Shown in pieces: positions 11,172 to 21,029 of a stretch of DNA of 38,554 nt (position 1 is its first letter; each line of letters begins with the position of its first letter). The notes under the pieces were generated by a model. The model ran no database searches, was not told where the DNA came from, and worked only from the letters and a program-made list of their open reading frames with translations. The DNA is from Nemertoderma westbladi (taxonomy: Eukaryota > Xenacoelomorpha > Nemertodermatida > Nemertodermatidae). Location of the stretch: assembly GCA_032718475.1 (NCBI GenBank), contig JAUCBJ010008291.1, positions 1 through 38,554 of the forward strand. The letters run 5' to 3'. Position numbers and translations under genes: made by a program.

Positions 11172-11917
11172 ATGGAACCGGCGGGGGGGATCACCCCCGG
11201 GTATTAGCACTGGGACCGGCGGGGGGGATCACCCCCGGGTATTAGCACTGGGACCGGCGGGGGGGATCACCCCCGGGAATTAGCACTGGGACCGGCGGGG
11301 GGGATCACCCCCGGGTATTAGCACTGGGACCGGTGGGGGGGATCACCCCCGGGTATTAGCACTGGGACCGGCGGGGGGGATCACCCCCGGGTATTAGCAC
11401 TGGGACCGGCGGGGGGGATCACCCCCGGGTATTAGCACTGGGACCGGCGGGGGGGATCACCCCCGGGTATTAGCACTGGGACCGGCGGGGGGGATCACCC
11501 CCGGGTATTAGCACTGGGACCGGCGGGGGGATCACCCCCAGGTATTAGCAGTCTGGAACCGGCGGGGGGGATCACCCCCGGGTATTAGCACTGGGACCGG
11601 CGGGGGGGATCACCCCCAGGTATTAGCAGTCTGGGACCGGCGGGGGGGATCACCCCCGGGTATTAGCACTGGGACCGGCGGGGGGGATCACCCCCGGGTA
11701 TTAGCACTGGGACCGGCGGGGGGATCACCCCCAGGTATTAGCAGTCTGGGACCGGCGGGGGGGATCACCCCCAGGTATTAGCAGTCTGGGACCGGCGGGG
11801 GGGATCACCCCCAGGTATTAGCAGTCTGGGACCGGCGGGGGGGGGGGGATCACCCCCAGGTATTAGCAGTCTGGGACCGGCGGGGGGGGGGGGGGATCAC
11901 CCCCAGGTATTAGCAGT
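11172..11917. repeat. 38-bp GC-rich minisatellite, about 19 copies, inside the RT relic
   Basis: The monomer contains ACCGGCGGGGGGGATCACCC followed by CCGGGTATTAGCACTG. Most copies are 38 bp; variants with AGCAGTCTGG are 40 bp. Each monomer is largely self-complementary (C-GGGGGGG-ATCA-CCCCC-G) and can fold as a hairpin. The G run lengthens from 7 in most copies to about 13 and then 15 in the last two (right-hand) copies. The array separates relic segments 2 and 3. Confidence 0.95.
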
Positions 11918-11920
11918 TGC

Positions 11921-12300
11921 AGAGGCTGTGATAGCTTGAGAGAATGTTCGTAACAGTCATTGAAGTCTGATGGCTGTGAGATGGCCCTTGCCTCACTGGC
12001 AAATAAAGTAGTTCCCTTTCTGCCCTAGCAGGGGCATGCCTGTTAGTGAGAGCCGGTATATGAACCTGGTACTGACAACCTCCTCGAATTTGTCTAACTG
12101 TTGGGCGAAGTCTGGTGTGGTTCTCGCCATAAAATTCAATCTCGGCAGTATTCCACGGACCATGCAACAGTAGGATGGGTGTGGTGCGGATTGTGATATT
12201 TTTGCTAAATCGCCAACCAAGTCACAGAGTTTAGTAACCCGCTGCTTAATATAATCTAGACAAACTGGTTGGGCACCCAAAACCGAACCCAAGACCCTGT
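11921..12300 (-). pseudogene. RT relic segment 2: region downstream of the RT core
   Basis: The minus strand reads VLGSVLGAQPVCLDYIKQRV, then TKLCDLVGDLAKI. CCMVRGILPRLNFMARTTP and DFAQQLDKFEEVVSTRFIYR follow. A frame change then leads to RAISQPSDFNDCYEHSLKLS and QPLQLLIP. This order (LGSxLGSxxFxxxxIxxKV, LxxCLxxPxxxFxLRT, D and F-rich helix, GxxIxxP, YxxSxxxxxPL) fits the post-RT part of the same protein family as segments 3 and 4. Its 5' end is the first monomer of the 52-bp array and its 3' end runs into the 38-bp array. Frameshifts show it is inactive. Confidence 0.65.
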
Positions 12301-13516
12301 AGCCCTCTACAATTGGTTGGTTGGGCACCCAAAACCGAACCAAAGACCCTGTAGCCCTCTACAATTGGTTGGTTGGGCATGGGCACCCAAAACTGAACCC
12401 AAGACCCTGTAGCCCTTTACAATTGGTTGGTTGGGCACCCAAAACCGAACCCAAGACCCTGTAGCCCTCTACAATTGGTTGGTTGGGCACCCAAAACCGA
12501 ACCCAAGACCCTGTAGCCCTCTACAATTGGTTGTTTGGGCACCCAAAACCGAACCCAAGACCCTGTAGCCCTCTACAATTGGTTGGTTGGGCACGCAAAA
12601 CCGAACCCAAGACCCTGTAGCCCTCTACAATTGGTTGGTTGGGCACCCAAAACCGAACCCAAGACCCTGTAGCCCTCTACAATTGGTTGGTTGGGCACCC
12701 AAAACCGAACCCAAGACCCTGTAGCCCTCTACAATTGGTTGGTTGGGCACCCAAAACCGAACCCAAGACCCTGTAGCCCTCTACAATTGGTTGGTTGGGC
12801 ACCCAAAACCGAACCCAAGACCCTGTAGCCCTCTACAATTGGTTGGTTGGTCACCCAAAACCGAACCCAAGACCCTGTAGCCCTCTACAATTGGTTGGTT
12901 GGGCACCCAAAACCGAACCCAAGACCCTGTAGCCCTCTACAATTGGTTGGTTGGGCACCCAAAACCGAACGCAAGACCCAGTAGCCCTCTACAATTGGTT
13001 GGTTGGGCACCCAAAACCGAACCCAAGACCCTGTAGCCCTCTACAATTGGTTGGTTGGGCACCCAAAACCGAACCCAAGACCCTGTAGCCCTCTACAATT
13101 GGTTGGTTGGGCACCCAAAACCGAACCCAAGACCCAGTAGCCCTCTACAATTTGTTGGTTGGTCACCCAAAACCGAACCCAAGACCCTGTAGCCCTCTAC
13201 AATTGGTTGGTTGGGCACCCAAAACCGAACCCAAGACCCAGTAGCCCTCTACAATTTGTTGGTTGGTCACCCAAAACCGAACCGAAGACCCAGTAGCCCT
13301 CTACAATTTGTTGGTTGGTCACCCAAAACCGAACCGAAGACCCAGTAGCCCTCTGCAATTGGTTGGTTGGGCACCCAAAACCGAACCCAAGACCCTGTAG
13401 CCCTTTACAATTGGTTGGTTGGGCACCCAAAACCGAACCCAAGACCCAGTAGCCCTCTACAATTTGTTGGTTGGTCACCCAAAACCGAACCCAAGACCCT
13501 GTAGCCTTCTACAATT
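12261..13516. repeat. 52-bp minisatellite, about 24 copies, inside the RT relic
   Basis: The monomer contains CAATTGGTTGGTTGGGCACC, then CAAAACCGAACCCAAGACCC and TGTAGCCCTCTA. Copies differ at few positions (TTTGTT for TTGGTT, GTCACC for GGCACC, CCCAGT for CCCTGT, and one copy with a small insertion near 12375). On the minus strand one monomer encodes IVEGYRVLGSVLGAQPTN, which continues relic segment 1 at its right end and segment 2 at its left end. Since 52 is not a multiple of 3, each copy shifts the frame. Confidence 0.95.
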
Positions 13517-13752
13517 TGAACACCTGTACCCTCAAATAATGATACTGCGGCATTCAGTCAATCAGTTTTGAATTCGAACTTTTTGCATAATATGTAATAA
13601 TAATAATAGTATTTGGGCCCAATTTGACAAACCTTGCCCCAATATTCCCTTAACTTAGTCAGTTTCCCGACCGCTGTCCCATCATCGGCATACAATTTCT
13701 CTGTAATCGCACTGCTATTCTTACGCACAAGCAAATCCGTTGCTGTTACTAA
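13517..13752 (-). pseudogene. RT relic segment 1: reverse transcriptase motif C block
   Basis: The minus strand from about 13750 reads DLLVRKNSSAITEKLYADDG, then TAVGKLTKLREYWGKVCQIG. A run of six tyrosines follows (a TAT microsatellite), then one TGA stop and NAAVSLFEGTGVQIVEGYRV, which enters the 52-bp array. YADD (reverse complement of 13681-13692) is the catalytic aspartate box of reverse transcriptases. The following GKLxxLRxxW-x(n)-GPxYxY and LFxGTGVxIxEGxRxLG pattern is characteristic of the same family as the downstream segments. The N-terminal RT motifs are missing beyond a hairpin insertion at 13748. Confidence 0.75.
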
Positions 13753-13893
13753 ATAAATAAATACAACATATTCTGGAATATTTTGTTAATCCCATACTTA
13801 GCTTGGCAAAATGCAATACATCTTTAATTATACTATTACGTATTTACTCATGCATTAACAAAATGTTCCAGAATATGTTGTATTTATTTAATA
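13748..13893. mobile_element. MITE-like hairpin, ~36-bp inverted arms
   Basis: The left arm (about 13750-13788) and right arm (about 13856-13893) are reverse complements with about one mismatch, sharing TAAATAAATACAACATATTC and TGGAA(T/C)ATTTTGTTAAT. About 65 bp separate them. The structure sits where the RT relic ends and the right inverted repeat begins. It may be a small MITE or an internal fold-back. No unambiguous target-site duplication was seen. Confidence 0.6.
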
Positions 13894-14308
13894 GAATAAA
13901 ATAGCCTAGCTCATTATGCAAAACCATACAACTTACGAACGCTCATATCTCAGCTATTTTTCGAGGGAATTTAGAATATACATATTAGGAATCATATTAG
14001 GGATCCTTATGGCCAGCTTTCTAATAGTACCAACAAATCACTCTATAAGATTGAAGAATGACTGCAGTGTAACTGGCGCAAGTTCACCGGAGACACTTTT
14101 TTCAAACGCTTGTAGCTAAAGAATGAAAGCTAGAATAAAAATTCTGGCTCACCCAGTCAGTGGTCGGGAGGTGAAACTAACTCTGTTTCAAATTTCATGC
14201 AATCTCATTAAGATTTGTAGAAAAATGTGGGGGGGGGGGGGGGGGTGGGGCGGGGGGTGGGGCGTGTACCTGAATAGCGAGCGACACTGTATTCCAGGAC
14301 TTGGTGTA
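13886..14308 (-). repeat. Right inverted repeat (~420 bp)
   Basis: Its reverse complement matches 9502-9912 over nearly its whole length, with small indels. It contains the G-rich tract at 14229-14264 (17 consecutive G, then interrupted G runs), matching the C run of the left copy. Open frames in it are short and have no recognisable motif. Confidence 0.85.
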
Positions 14309-14885
14309 TTTATTGTGTTTATTAAAGGTGCTGTGCATTCCATTGACTTCTGCAGAAATTAATCTACAGCTGAATAATTAATATTCAGTTACTGACGGTA
14401 GGTATGTATAGATAGATAGATACCCCATCCCATGGTTCAATATGGGCCCCAATCCTTAAATAATAAGCAGGGCCGGCCGGCCGATTCGATATCCGAGATG
14501 TATTTTGCACGAGACATTGTCAATTTCTGCGAAATATTTCGAACACAATAGTGTAAACAGATGGCTAACTAACGGGGCCTCTATTCGAATATATTATGCA
14601 AGTTATTCATCTCCATGTGTTATTGGCCCGGCTCTACACTGATACAATAAAACCACGTTGGTCTATGGATGGGGCCCTCCAAAAGAATTAATGAGCTTTA
14701 CGTTGACTCTATGGTAATGAATGCCATTTCAGGGAAATTATTTACTAATGAAAAGTTTTCATAATAATAGAAATAACACACTAGTTAGCTTATAGTTTCT
14801 TACATGAAATAATATGTTACGGGAAACTATACAAGTTTAGTATGTGTTAGTTGTATATTAGTACATTGAAGAGTAATGAGTTAGA
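14309..14885. other. Unique spacer, no gene recognised
   Basis: It contains a short GATA microsatellite (14410-14421) and the self-complementary 12-mer at 14471-14482 (three GGCC blocks). No supported open frame or element ends were found. Confidence 0.5.
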
Positions 14886-15168
14886 ATGAGGGTTGTTGGG
14901 TTGCCGCATATGGTATGGGTTATTGGGTTGCCGCATATGGTATGGGTTGTTGGGTTGCCGCATATGGTATGGGTTGTTGGGTTGCCGCATATGGTATGGG
15001 TTGTTGGGTTGCCGCATATGGTATGGGTTGTTGGGTTGCCGCATATGGTATGGGTTGTTGGGTTGCCGCATATGGTATGGGTTGTTGGGTTGCCGCATAT
15101 GGTATGGGTTGTTGGGTTGCCGCATATGGTATGGGTTGTTGGGTTGCCGCATATGGTATGGGTTGTTG
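14886..15168. repeat. 27-bp minisatellite, about 10 copies
   Basis: The monomer contains GGGTTGCCGCATATGGTATG and GGTTGTT. Copies are essentially identical except the first one or two. With a 27-bp period several frames stay open on both strands, giving 9-residue peptide repeats that are not evidence of coding. Confidence 0.96.
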
Positions 15169-16514
15169 CATTAAAAGAGCGAAAAATATTTATACAGGGT
15201 CATGTATTACTAATTTATTATGTATGCTAAATATTTTAGTTTCATTTTATTATTAAATAAACCTTTACTATCATCAATTACTGGGTAGTCGGCAGTCCAT
15301 GATGGATAAATTATATAATAATAATTTTCTTTGCTCCATCCAAAATACCAAGGGACCACGACGCCGGGGTGTTAATAATGCCATATTGTGTTCCAATTAA
15401 TTAATTTCAAACATATGTTTGTTGGATGGGGTGGTTGTTCCATTCAATATTCGCATCTGCTGCTCGACCAAACATATGCCGCGCACAACATTTTTACTAA
15501 TTATTAATAATGCCTGTCATAATTCCAAAAATACATGAATAAAATAAACTAACTGCATTGAATAACTCACCGATACTTACTGAGTTGTTAATATTATGCA
15601 GAAATAACATAACGAACGTCGCAAAAGGCAGCGATTTGGTTTGCTAATCGAATTCAAAAGGCTTGAAATAACATTTGCACAAATGGCGACATATCTGAAC
15701 CACAATAAGGTACTGAATGCAAGCAAATGTCGATTTCAGTTTGCTCACCAAATAAACGCAGTAACACCACATAACAGCGGACTATAATATGGTTAGAAAA
15801 CTTGTAATACCAACAACAAAAGTTTGTTCAATGAGAACTGAGGCAAATTGACAAACACATCTTCTTATGAGAATCGCAAATAAGATATATTTTGTAAAGG
15901 AACCGAGAGGATGACAAAGGGATTTATAATATTAATTACTAATATTTATCTTACGAATGTCGAAAATTTGCTTTAATAAATCTTTGGAAAATTTGTTTGA
16001 AATCAGATGTAGAAATAATTTGTAAATACAATAAATATGTATGTAGGCTTGAGGTAGTTGGGCCGCCACCATGTTGTGTACAATGTTATTTTTCAATGAT
16101 ATTCAGAAAGTTTTACTGGTTTCTCTGCACCAGCAAGAAGTCGATGTGCCAATTTATGTACACTTTTTTACATGCACATTGCATGGACACGTTAATGGTG
16201 CGGAAACTCTTTTGTTCTTATAACTTTCAAAAGTTAAATGAACAAAATTTACCCGAAATTGGCCATTCCTCACGTCGACATGTGATGCCCACTTTCAATT
16301 CGAAGTATCGCAAAGGAAATCTTTGGTAAAGAAGTGAAATTTGACCAACATATTTATTGCTCTTTGTGCAGAATATCAAACAAACACTATTAATTCAGTT
16401 TTCAGCTATATAATTCATTATTCTCATAGTATGCGAATATTCCCAAATATATTGAAGAATTTATCAATTAATCCCTCCTTATATTGTCAATATTTTAAAT
16501 GTCAATAATTTAAA
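15169..16514. other. Unique AT-rich spacer, no gene recognised
   Basis: A 14-bp palindrome CAAACATATGTTTG lies at 15408-15421. One 110-codon open frame (15997-16329, +) is cysteine- and phenylalanine-rich and shows no known motif, so it is not called. No RNA gene was recognised. Confidence 0.5.
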
Positions 16515-17034
16515 TTGTCAATATTAATACTTCTAGGGTCGGCATGCTGCATTGTAGCTGCATTGTTTATAATGCTGTGCCGGCTTATCGACAAAATTGC
16601 ACCGCCACAACTCCCTATCACCCATGACATTTGCTAGATCATCCGCATCTTCAAGGCCAGTGTCCTTTAAGATGCGTCTCAAGAAAGTCATGCTTATTCA
16701 CTCCATGAGGCTGCCAAAGTACAAGATTATGCAGTGGCTGGTCCTCACGGCGAAAGCAATGTCCTGTAAAGCGGAGGCGATTTTGTTCTAGTGTCAAGCT
16801 TTGGGGAACCAATGAGACACCTCCAATGTTATATAGTGTCTGGTTGGAGATGTGTGCATTGTACTTGACACAATGAACCCGGCGTAGCATTCTTGTGAAT
16901 GTGCCATCCAGAGATTTGGTGTCCTTAGCAGTTAGAGCCCAGCATGGACTCCCATAGAGGAGTACTGGAACTACTGCTGCTCTAAATAATCGGACCTTAA
17001 GTTTCCTATCAATTCTTGTCAATATTAATACTTC
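16515..17034 (-). mobile_element. 5'-truncated RTE-like LINE copy with 19-bp target-site duplication
   Basis: The body (16534-17015, minus) matches the 3' end of the complete element at 30060-30545. It is bounded by exact 19-bp direct repeats, TTGTCAATATTAATACTTC, at 16515-16533 and 17016-17034. It encodes the C-terminal part starting KLKVRLFRAAVVPVLLYGSP, with about four residue differences per hundred from the complete copy. A 14-bp deletion near 16692, between two CATG copies, shifts the frame near the C-terminus. The CTA tail is reduced to one unit. This is a typical target-primed, 5'-truncated insertion, and it is non-functional. Confidence 0.93.
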
Positions 17035-18040
17035 ACGCCACTATAGTGTTACCCGGAGTTGTAATAGTTGAAACAATGTTTAGAAGTCAAGGGTTTACAT
17101 TTACAACCATATCCATAACCAAGAGTTTACAAACATAACCATATACGAGTTAATTACCACATAAAACTGAATCTGAAAACAAACTTAATTTGATCCCGAC
17201 CATCTATAGCAACGCAAACGTTGTTTCAGTTACTAATGATAAATTAAAATGATATCTTACTAACTGCCACCAACTAACAGACTCACCCGATACAGGGCTA
17301 TCACAACCTCTACAACTATACAACTCTACAGACTGCGTAAAAAATAATTTTAAACAACAAATATTTCGTAATGTTACAGATTTAGAGTAATACTAAGTGA
17401 CATATTGTGTTTTGTTAGAAAGCATTCCACCAGAACGTGCTGGGGCCATATTCTTAGTTCCCACTAGCCACCGCAAAGGCACAAACTTCGACTCAATTTA
17501 GGTTAACTTTACTGTTATCTATACTAAGACAACTAACATCTTCACATAAAAAAAATCTTAACTAAGAAAATGGCCCCTGATTTTCGTGTATCTAATTGGA
17601 CTCACAAACAATAATGTCCCTACAGGTACAAACTGATCTGAACAGCACACTACATACAGTATGTGAATCACTACTTTACACAAATATGTGAATAGTTATC
17701 AAACATCGGTTAACGTTCCCTGCACTATCTATCATCAGTTGTCCAGAGTTGAACGGTTTCCGATTAGTAAATGTGATTGAGTTAAGATGTGTGAATTTAC
17801 TTTAGAATACATAAGTTGTAAGATTACTGCATATTAATTACACATCACATTTTACTGTCTGAATGCAACTCAGTGAAAGAAACACGTTCGTTAGATTCCC
17901 GTAATACAAATCCGATATTATTTTAAGATTAAGATGAGTAAGTCACAGTGTGGAAAATATAAAACAAATTTTAATGTATTTTACTGAACGGGTTCTTTCT
18001 TTTAGTATGGATAGTGTACATAAACGAACTTATACCTGGG
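17035..18040. other. Unique AT-rich spacer, no gene recognised
   Basis: No supported coding region, repeat array or RNA gene was seen. If the exon at 21003-21461 is real, this stretch would lie in the downstream intron of that gene on the minus strand. Confidence 0.45.
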
Positions 18041-21029
18041 GTGGGGTGTTGTAGATTCGGCGTAACTGGCCGAACTTACCTGGGGTGGGGTGTTGTAGAT
18101 GTGGCGTAACTGGTCCGAACTTACCTGGGGTGGGGTGTTGTAGATGTGGCGTAACTGACCGAACTTACCTGGGGTGGGGTGTTGTAGATGTGGCGTAACT
18201 GACCGAACTTACCTGGGGTGGGGTGTTGTAGATGTGGCGTAACTGACCGAACTTACCTGGGGTGGGGTGTTGTAGATGTGGCGTAACTGGTCCGAACTTA
18301 CCTGGGGTGGGGTGTTGTAGATGTGGCGTTACTGACCGAACTTACCTGGGGTGGGGTGTTGTAGATGTGGCGTAACTGACCGAACTTACCTGGGGTGGGG
18401 TGTTGTAGATGTGGCGTAACTGACCGAACTTACCTGGGGTGGGGTGTTGTAGATGTGGCGTAACTGACCGAACTTACCTGGGGTGGGGTGTTGTAGATGC
18501 GGCGTAACTGACCGAACTTACCTGGGGTGGGGTGTTGTAGATGTGGCGTAACTGGTCCGAACTTACCTGGGGTGGGGTGTTGTAGATGTGGCGTAACTGA
18601 CCGAACTTACCTGGGGTGGGGTGTTGTAGATGTGGCGTAACTGGTCCGAACTTACCTGGGGTGGGGTGTTGTAGATGTGGCGTAACTGACCGAACTTACC
18701 TGGGGTGGGGTGTTGTAGATGTGGCGTAACTGACCGAACTTACCTGGGGTGGGGTGTTGTAAATGTGGCGTAACTGGTCCGAACTTACCTGGGGTGGGGT
18801 GTTGTAGATGTGGCGTAACTGACCGAACTTAGCTGGGGTGGGGTGTTGTAGATGTGGCGTAACTGGTCCGAACTTACCTGGGGTGGGGTGTTGTAGATGT
18901 GGCATAACTGGTCCGAACTTACCTGGGGTGGGGTGTTGTAGATGTGGCGTAACTGACCGAACTTACCTGGGGTGGGGTGTTGTAGATGTGGCGTAACTGA
19001 CCGAACTTACTTGGGGTGGGGTGTTGTAGATGTGGCGTAACTGGTCCGAACTTACCTGGGGTGGGGTGTTGTAGATGTGGCGTAACTGACCGAACTTACC
19101 TGGGGTGGGGTGTTGTAGATGTGGCGTAACTGACCGAACTTACCTGGGGTGGGGTGTTGTAGATGTGGCGTAACTGACCGAACTTACCTGGGGTGGGGTG
19201 TTGTAGATGTGGCGTAACTGGTCCGAACTTACCTGGGGTGGGGTGTTGTAGATGTGGCGTAACTGACCGAACTTACTTGGGGTGGGGTGTTGTAGATGTG
19301 GCGTAACTGACCGAACTTACTTGGGGTGGGGTGTTGTAGATGTGGCGTAACTGACCGAACTTACTTGGGGTGGGGTGTTGTAGATGTGGCGTAACTGACC
19401 GAACTTACTTGGGGTGGGGTGTTGTAGATGTGGCGTAACTGACCGAACTTACCTGGGGTGGGGTGTTGTAGATGTGGCGTAACTGACCGAACTTACCTGG
19501 GGTGGGGTGTTGTAGATGTGGCGTAACTGGTCCGAACTTACCTGGGGTGGGGTGTTGTAGATGTGGCGTTACTGACCGAACTTACCTGGGGTGGGGTGTT
19601 GTAGATGTGGCGTAACTGACCGAACTTACCTGGGGTGGGGTGTTGTAGATGTGGCGTAACTGACCGAACTTACCTGGGGTGGGGTGTTGTAGATGCGGCG
19701 TAACTGACCGAACTTACCTGGGGTGGGGTGTTGTAGATGTGGCGTAACTGGTCCGAACTTACCTGGGGTGGGGTGTTGTAGATGTGGCGTAACTGACCGA
19801 ACTTACCTGGGGTGGGGTGTTGTAGATGTGGCGTAACTGGTCCGAACTTACCTGGGGTGGGGTGTTGTAGATGTGGCGTAACTGACCGAACTTACCTGGG
19901 GTGGGGTGTTGTAGATGTGGCGTAACTGACCGAACTTACCTGGGGTGGGGTGTTGTAAATGTGGCGTAACTGGTCCGAACTTACCTGGGGTGGGGTGTTG
20001 TAGATGTGGCGTAACTGACCGAACTTAGCTGGGGTGGGGTGTTGTAGATGTGGCGTAACTGGTCCGAACTTACCTGGGGTGGGGTGTTGTAGATGTGGCA
20101 TAACTGGTCCGAACTTACCTGGGGTGGGGTGTTGTAGATGTGGCGTAACTGACCGAACTTACCTGGGGTGGGGTGTTGTAGATGTGGCGTAACTGACCGA
20201 ACTTACTTGGGGTGGGGTGTTGTAGATGTGGCGTAACTGGTCCGAACTTACCTGGGGTGGGGTGTTGTAGATGTGGCGTAACTGACCGAACTTACCTGGG
20301 GTGGGGTGTTGTAGATGTGGCGTAACTGACCGAACTTACCTGGGGTGGGGTGTTGTAGATGTGGCGTAACTGACCGAACTTACCTGGGGTGGGGTGTTGT
20401 AGATGTGGCGTAACTGGTCCGAACTTACCTGGGGTGGGGTGTTGTAGATGTGGCGTAACTGACCGAACTTACTTGGGGTGGGGTGTTGTAGATGTGGCGT
20501 AACTGACCGAACTTACTTGGGGTGGGGTGTTGTAGATGTGGCGTAACTGACCGAACTTACTTGGGGTGGGGTGTTGTAGATGTGGCGTAACTGACCGAAC
20601 TTACTTGGGGTGGGGTGTTGTAGATGTGGCGTAACTGGTCCGAACTTACCTGGGGTGGGGTGTTGTAGATGTGGCGTAACTGACCGAACTTACCTGGGGT
20701 GGGGTGTTGTAGATGTGGCGTAACTGACCGAACTTACCTGGGGTGGGGTGTTGTAGATGTGGCGTAACTGACCGAACTTACCTGGGGTGGGGTGTTGTAG
20801 ATGTGGCGTAACTGGTCCGAACTTACCTGGGGTGGGGTGTTGTAGATGTGGCGTAACTGACCGAACTTACTTGGGGTGGGGTGTTGTAGATGTGGCGTAA
20901 CTGACCGAACTTACTTGGGGTGGGGTGTTGTAGATGTGGCGTAACTGACCGAACTTACTTGGGGTGGGGTGTTGTAGATGTGGCGTAACTGACCGAACTT
21001 ACTTGGGGTGGGGTGTTGTAGATGTGGCG
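18041..21029 (-). repeat. 44/45-bp satellite of tandem 5' splice sites, about 67 copies
   Basis: Each monomer, read on the minus strand, contains CACCCCAGGTAAGTTCGG. This holds CAG|GTAAGT, the metazoan consensus 5' splice site. Monomers with GACC are 44 bp and those with GGTCC are 45 bp. Most copies keep CAG|GTAAGT; about 14 have CAA|GTAAGT; two (near 18830 and 20026) have lost the GT. The right end merges into the exon at 21003-21461, and the left, most distal copy carries CAG|GTATAA instead. A block of about 1.2 kb is duplicated inside the array, shown by rare variants recurring about 1196 bp apart. Confidence 0.93.

Larger units (their letters stand above)
9502..14308 (-). mobile_element. 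Composite element: RT relic between ~410-bp inverted repeats
   Basis: Two diverged copies of one sequence face each other at 9502-9912 and 13886-14308. Between them lies a minus-strand reverse-transcriptase relic with a nuclease-like C-terminus. The relic is interrupted by two minisatellites (38 bp and 52 bp), an AT-rich insert and a hairpin. Outer edges were placed where similarity between the inverted copies ends. No clear target-site duplication was found. It may be a single element with long inverted termini. It may instead be an old retroelement that happens to sit between two copies of an unrelated repeat. Confidence 0.5.

Noticed and set aside
9502-14308. DIRS-type element because of inverted terminal repeats plus RT
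   Set aside because: The RT box is YADD with a zinc/nuclease-like tail. No tyrosine recombinase or RNase H region was recognised, so the DIRS label is not supported.
15997-16329. 110-codon plus-strand frame
   Set aside because: Composition is AT-driven with scattered cysteines. No known motif, no splice context and no GC shift were seen.
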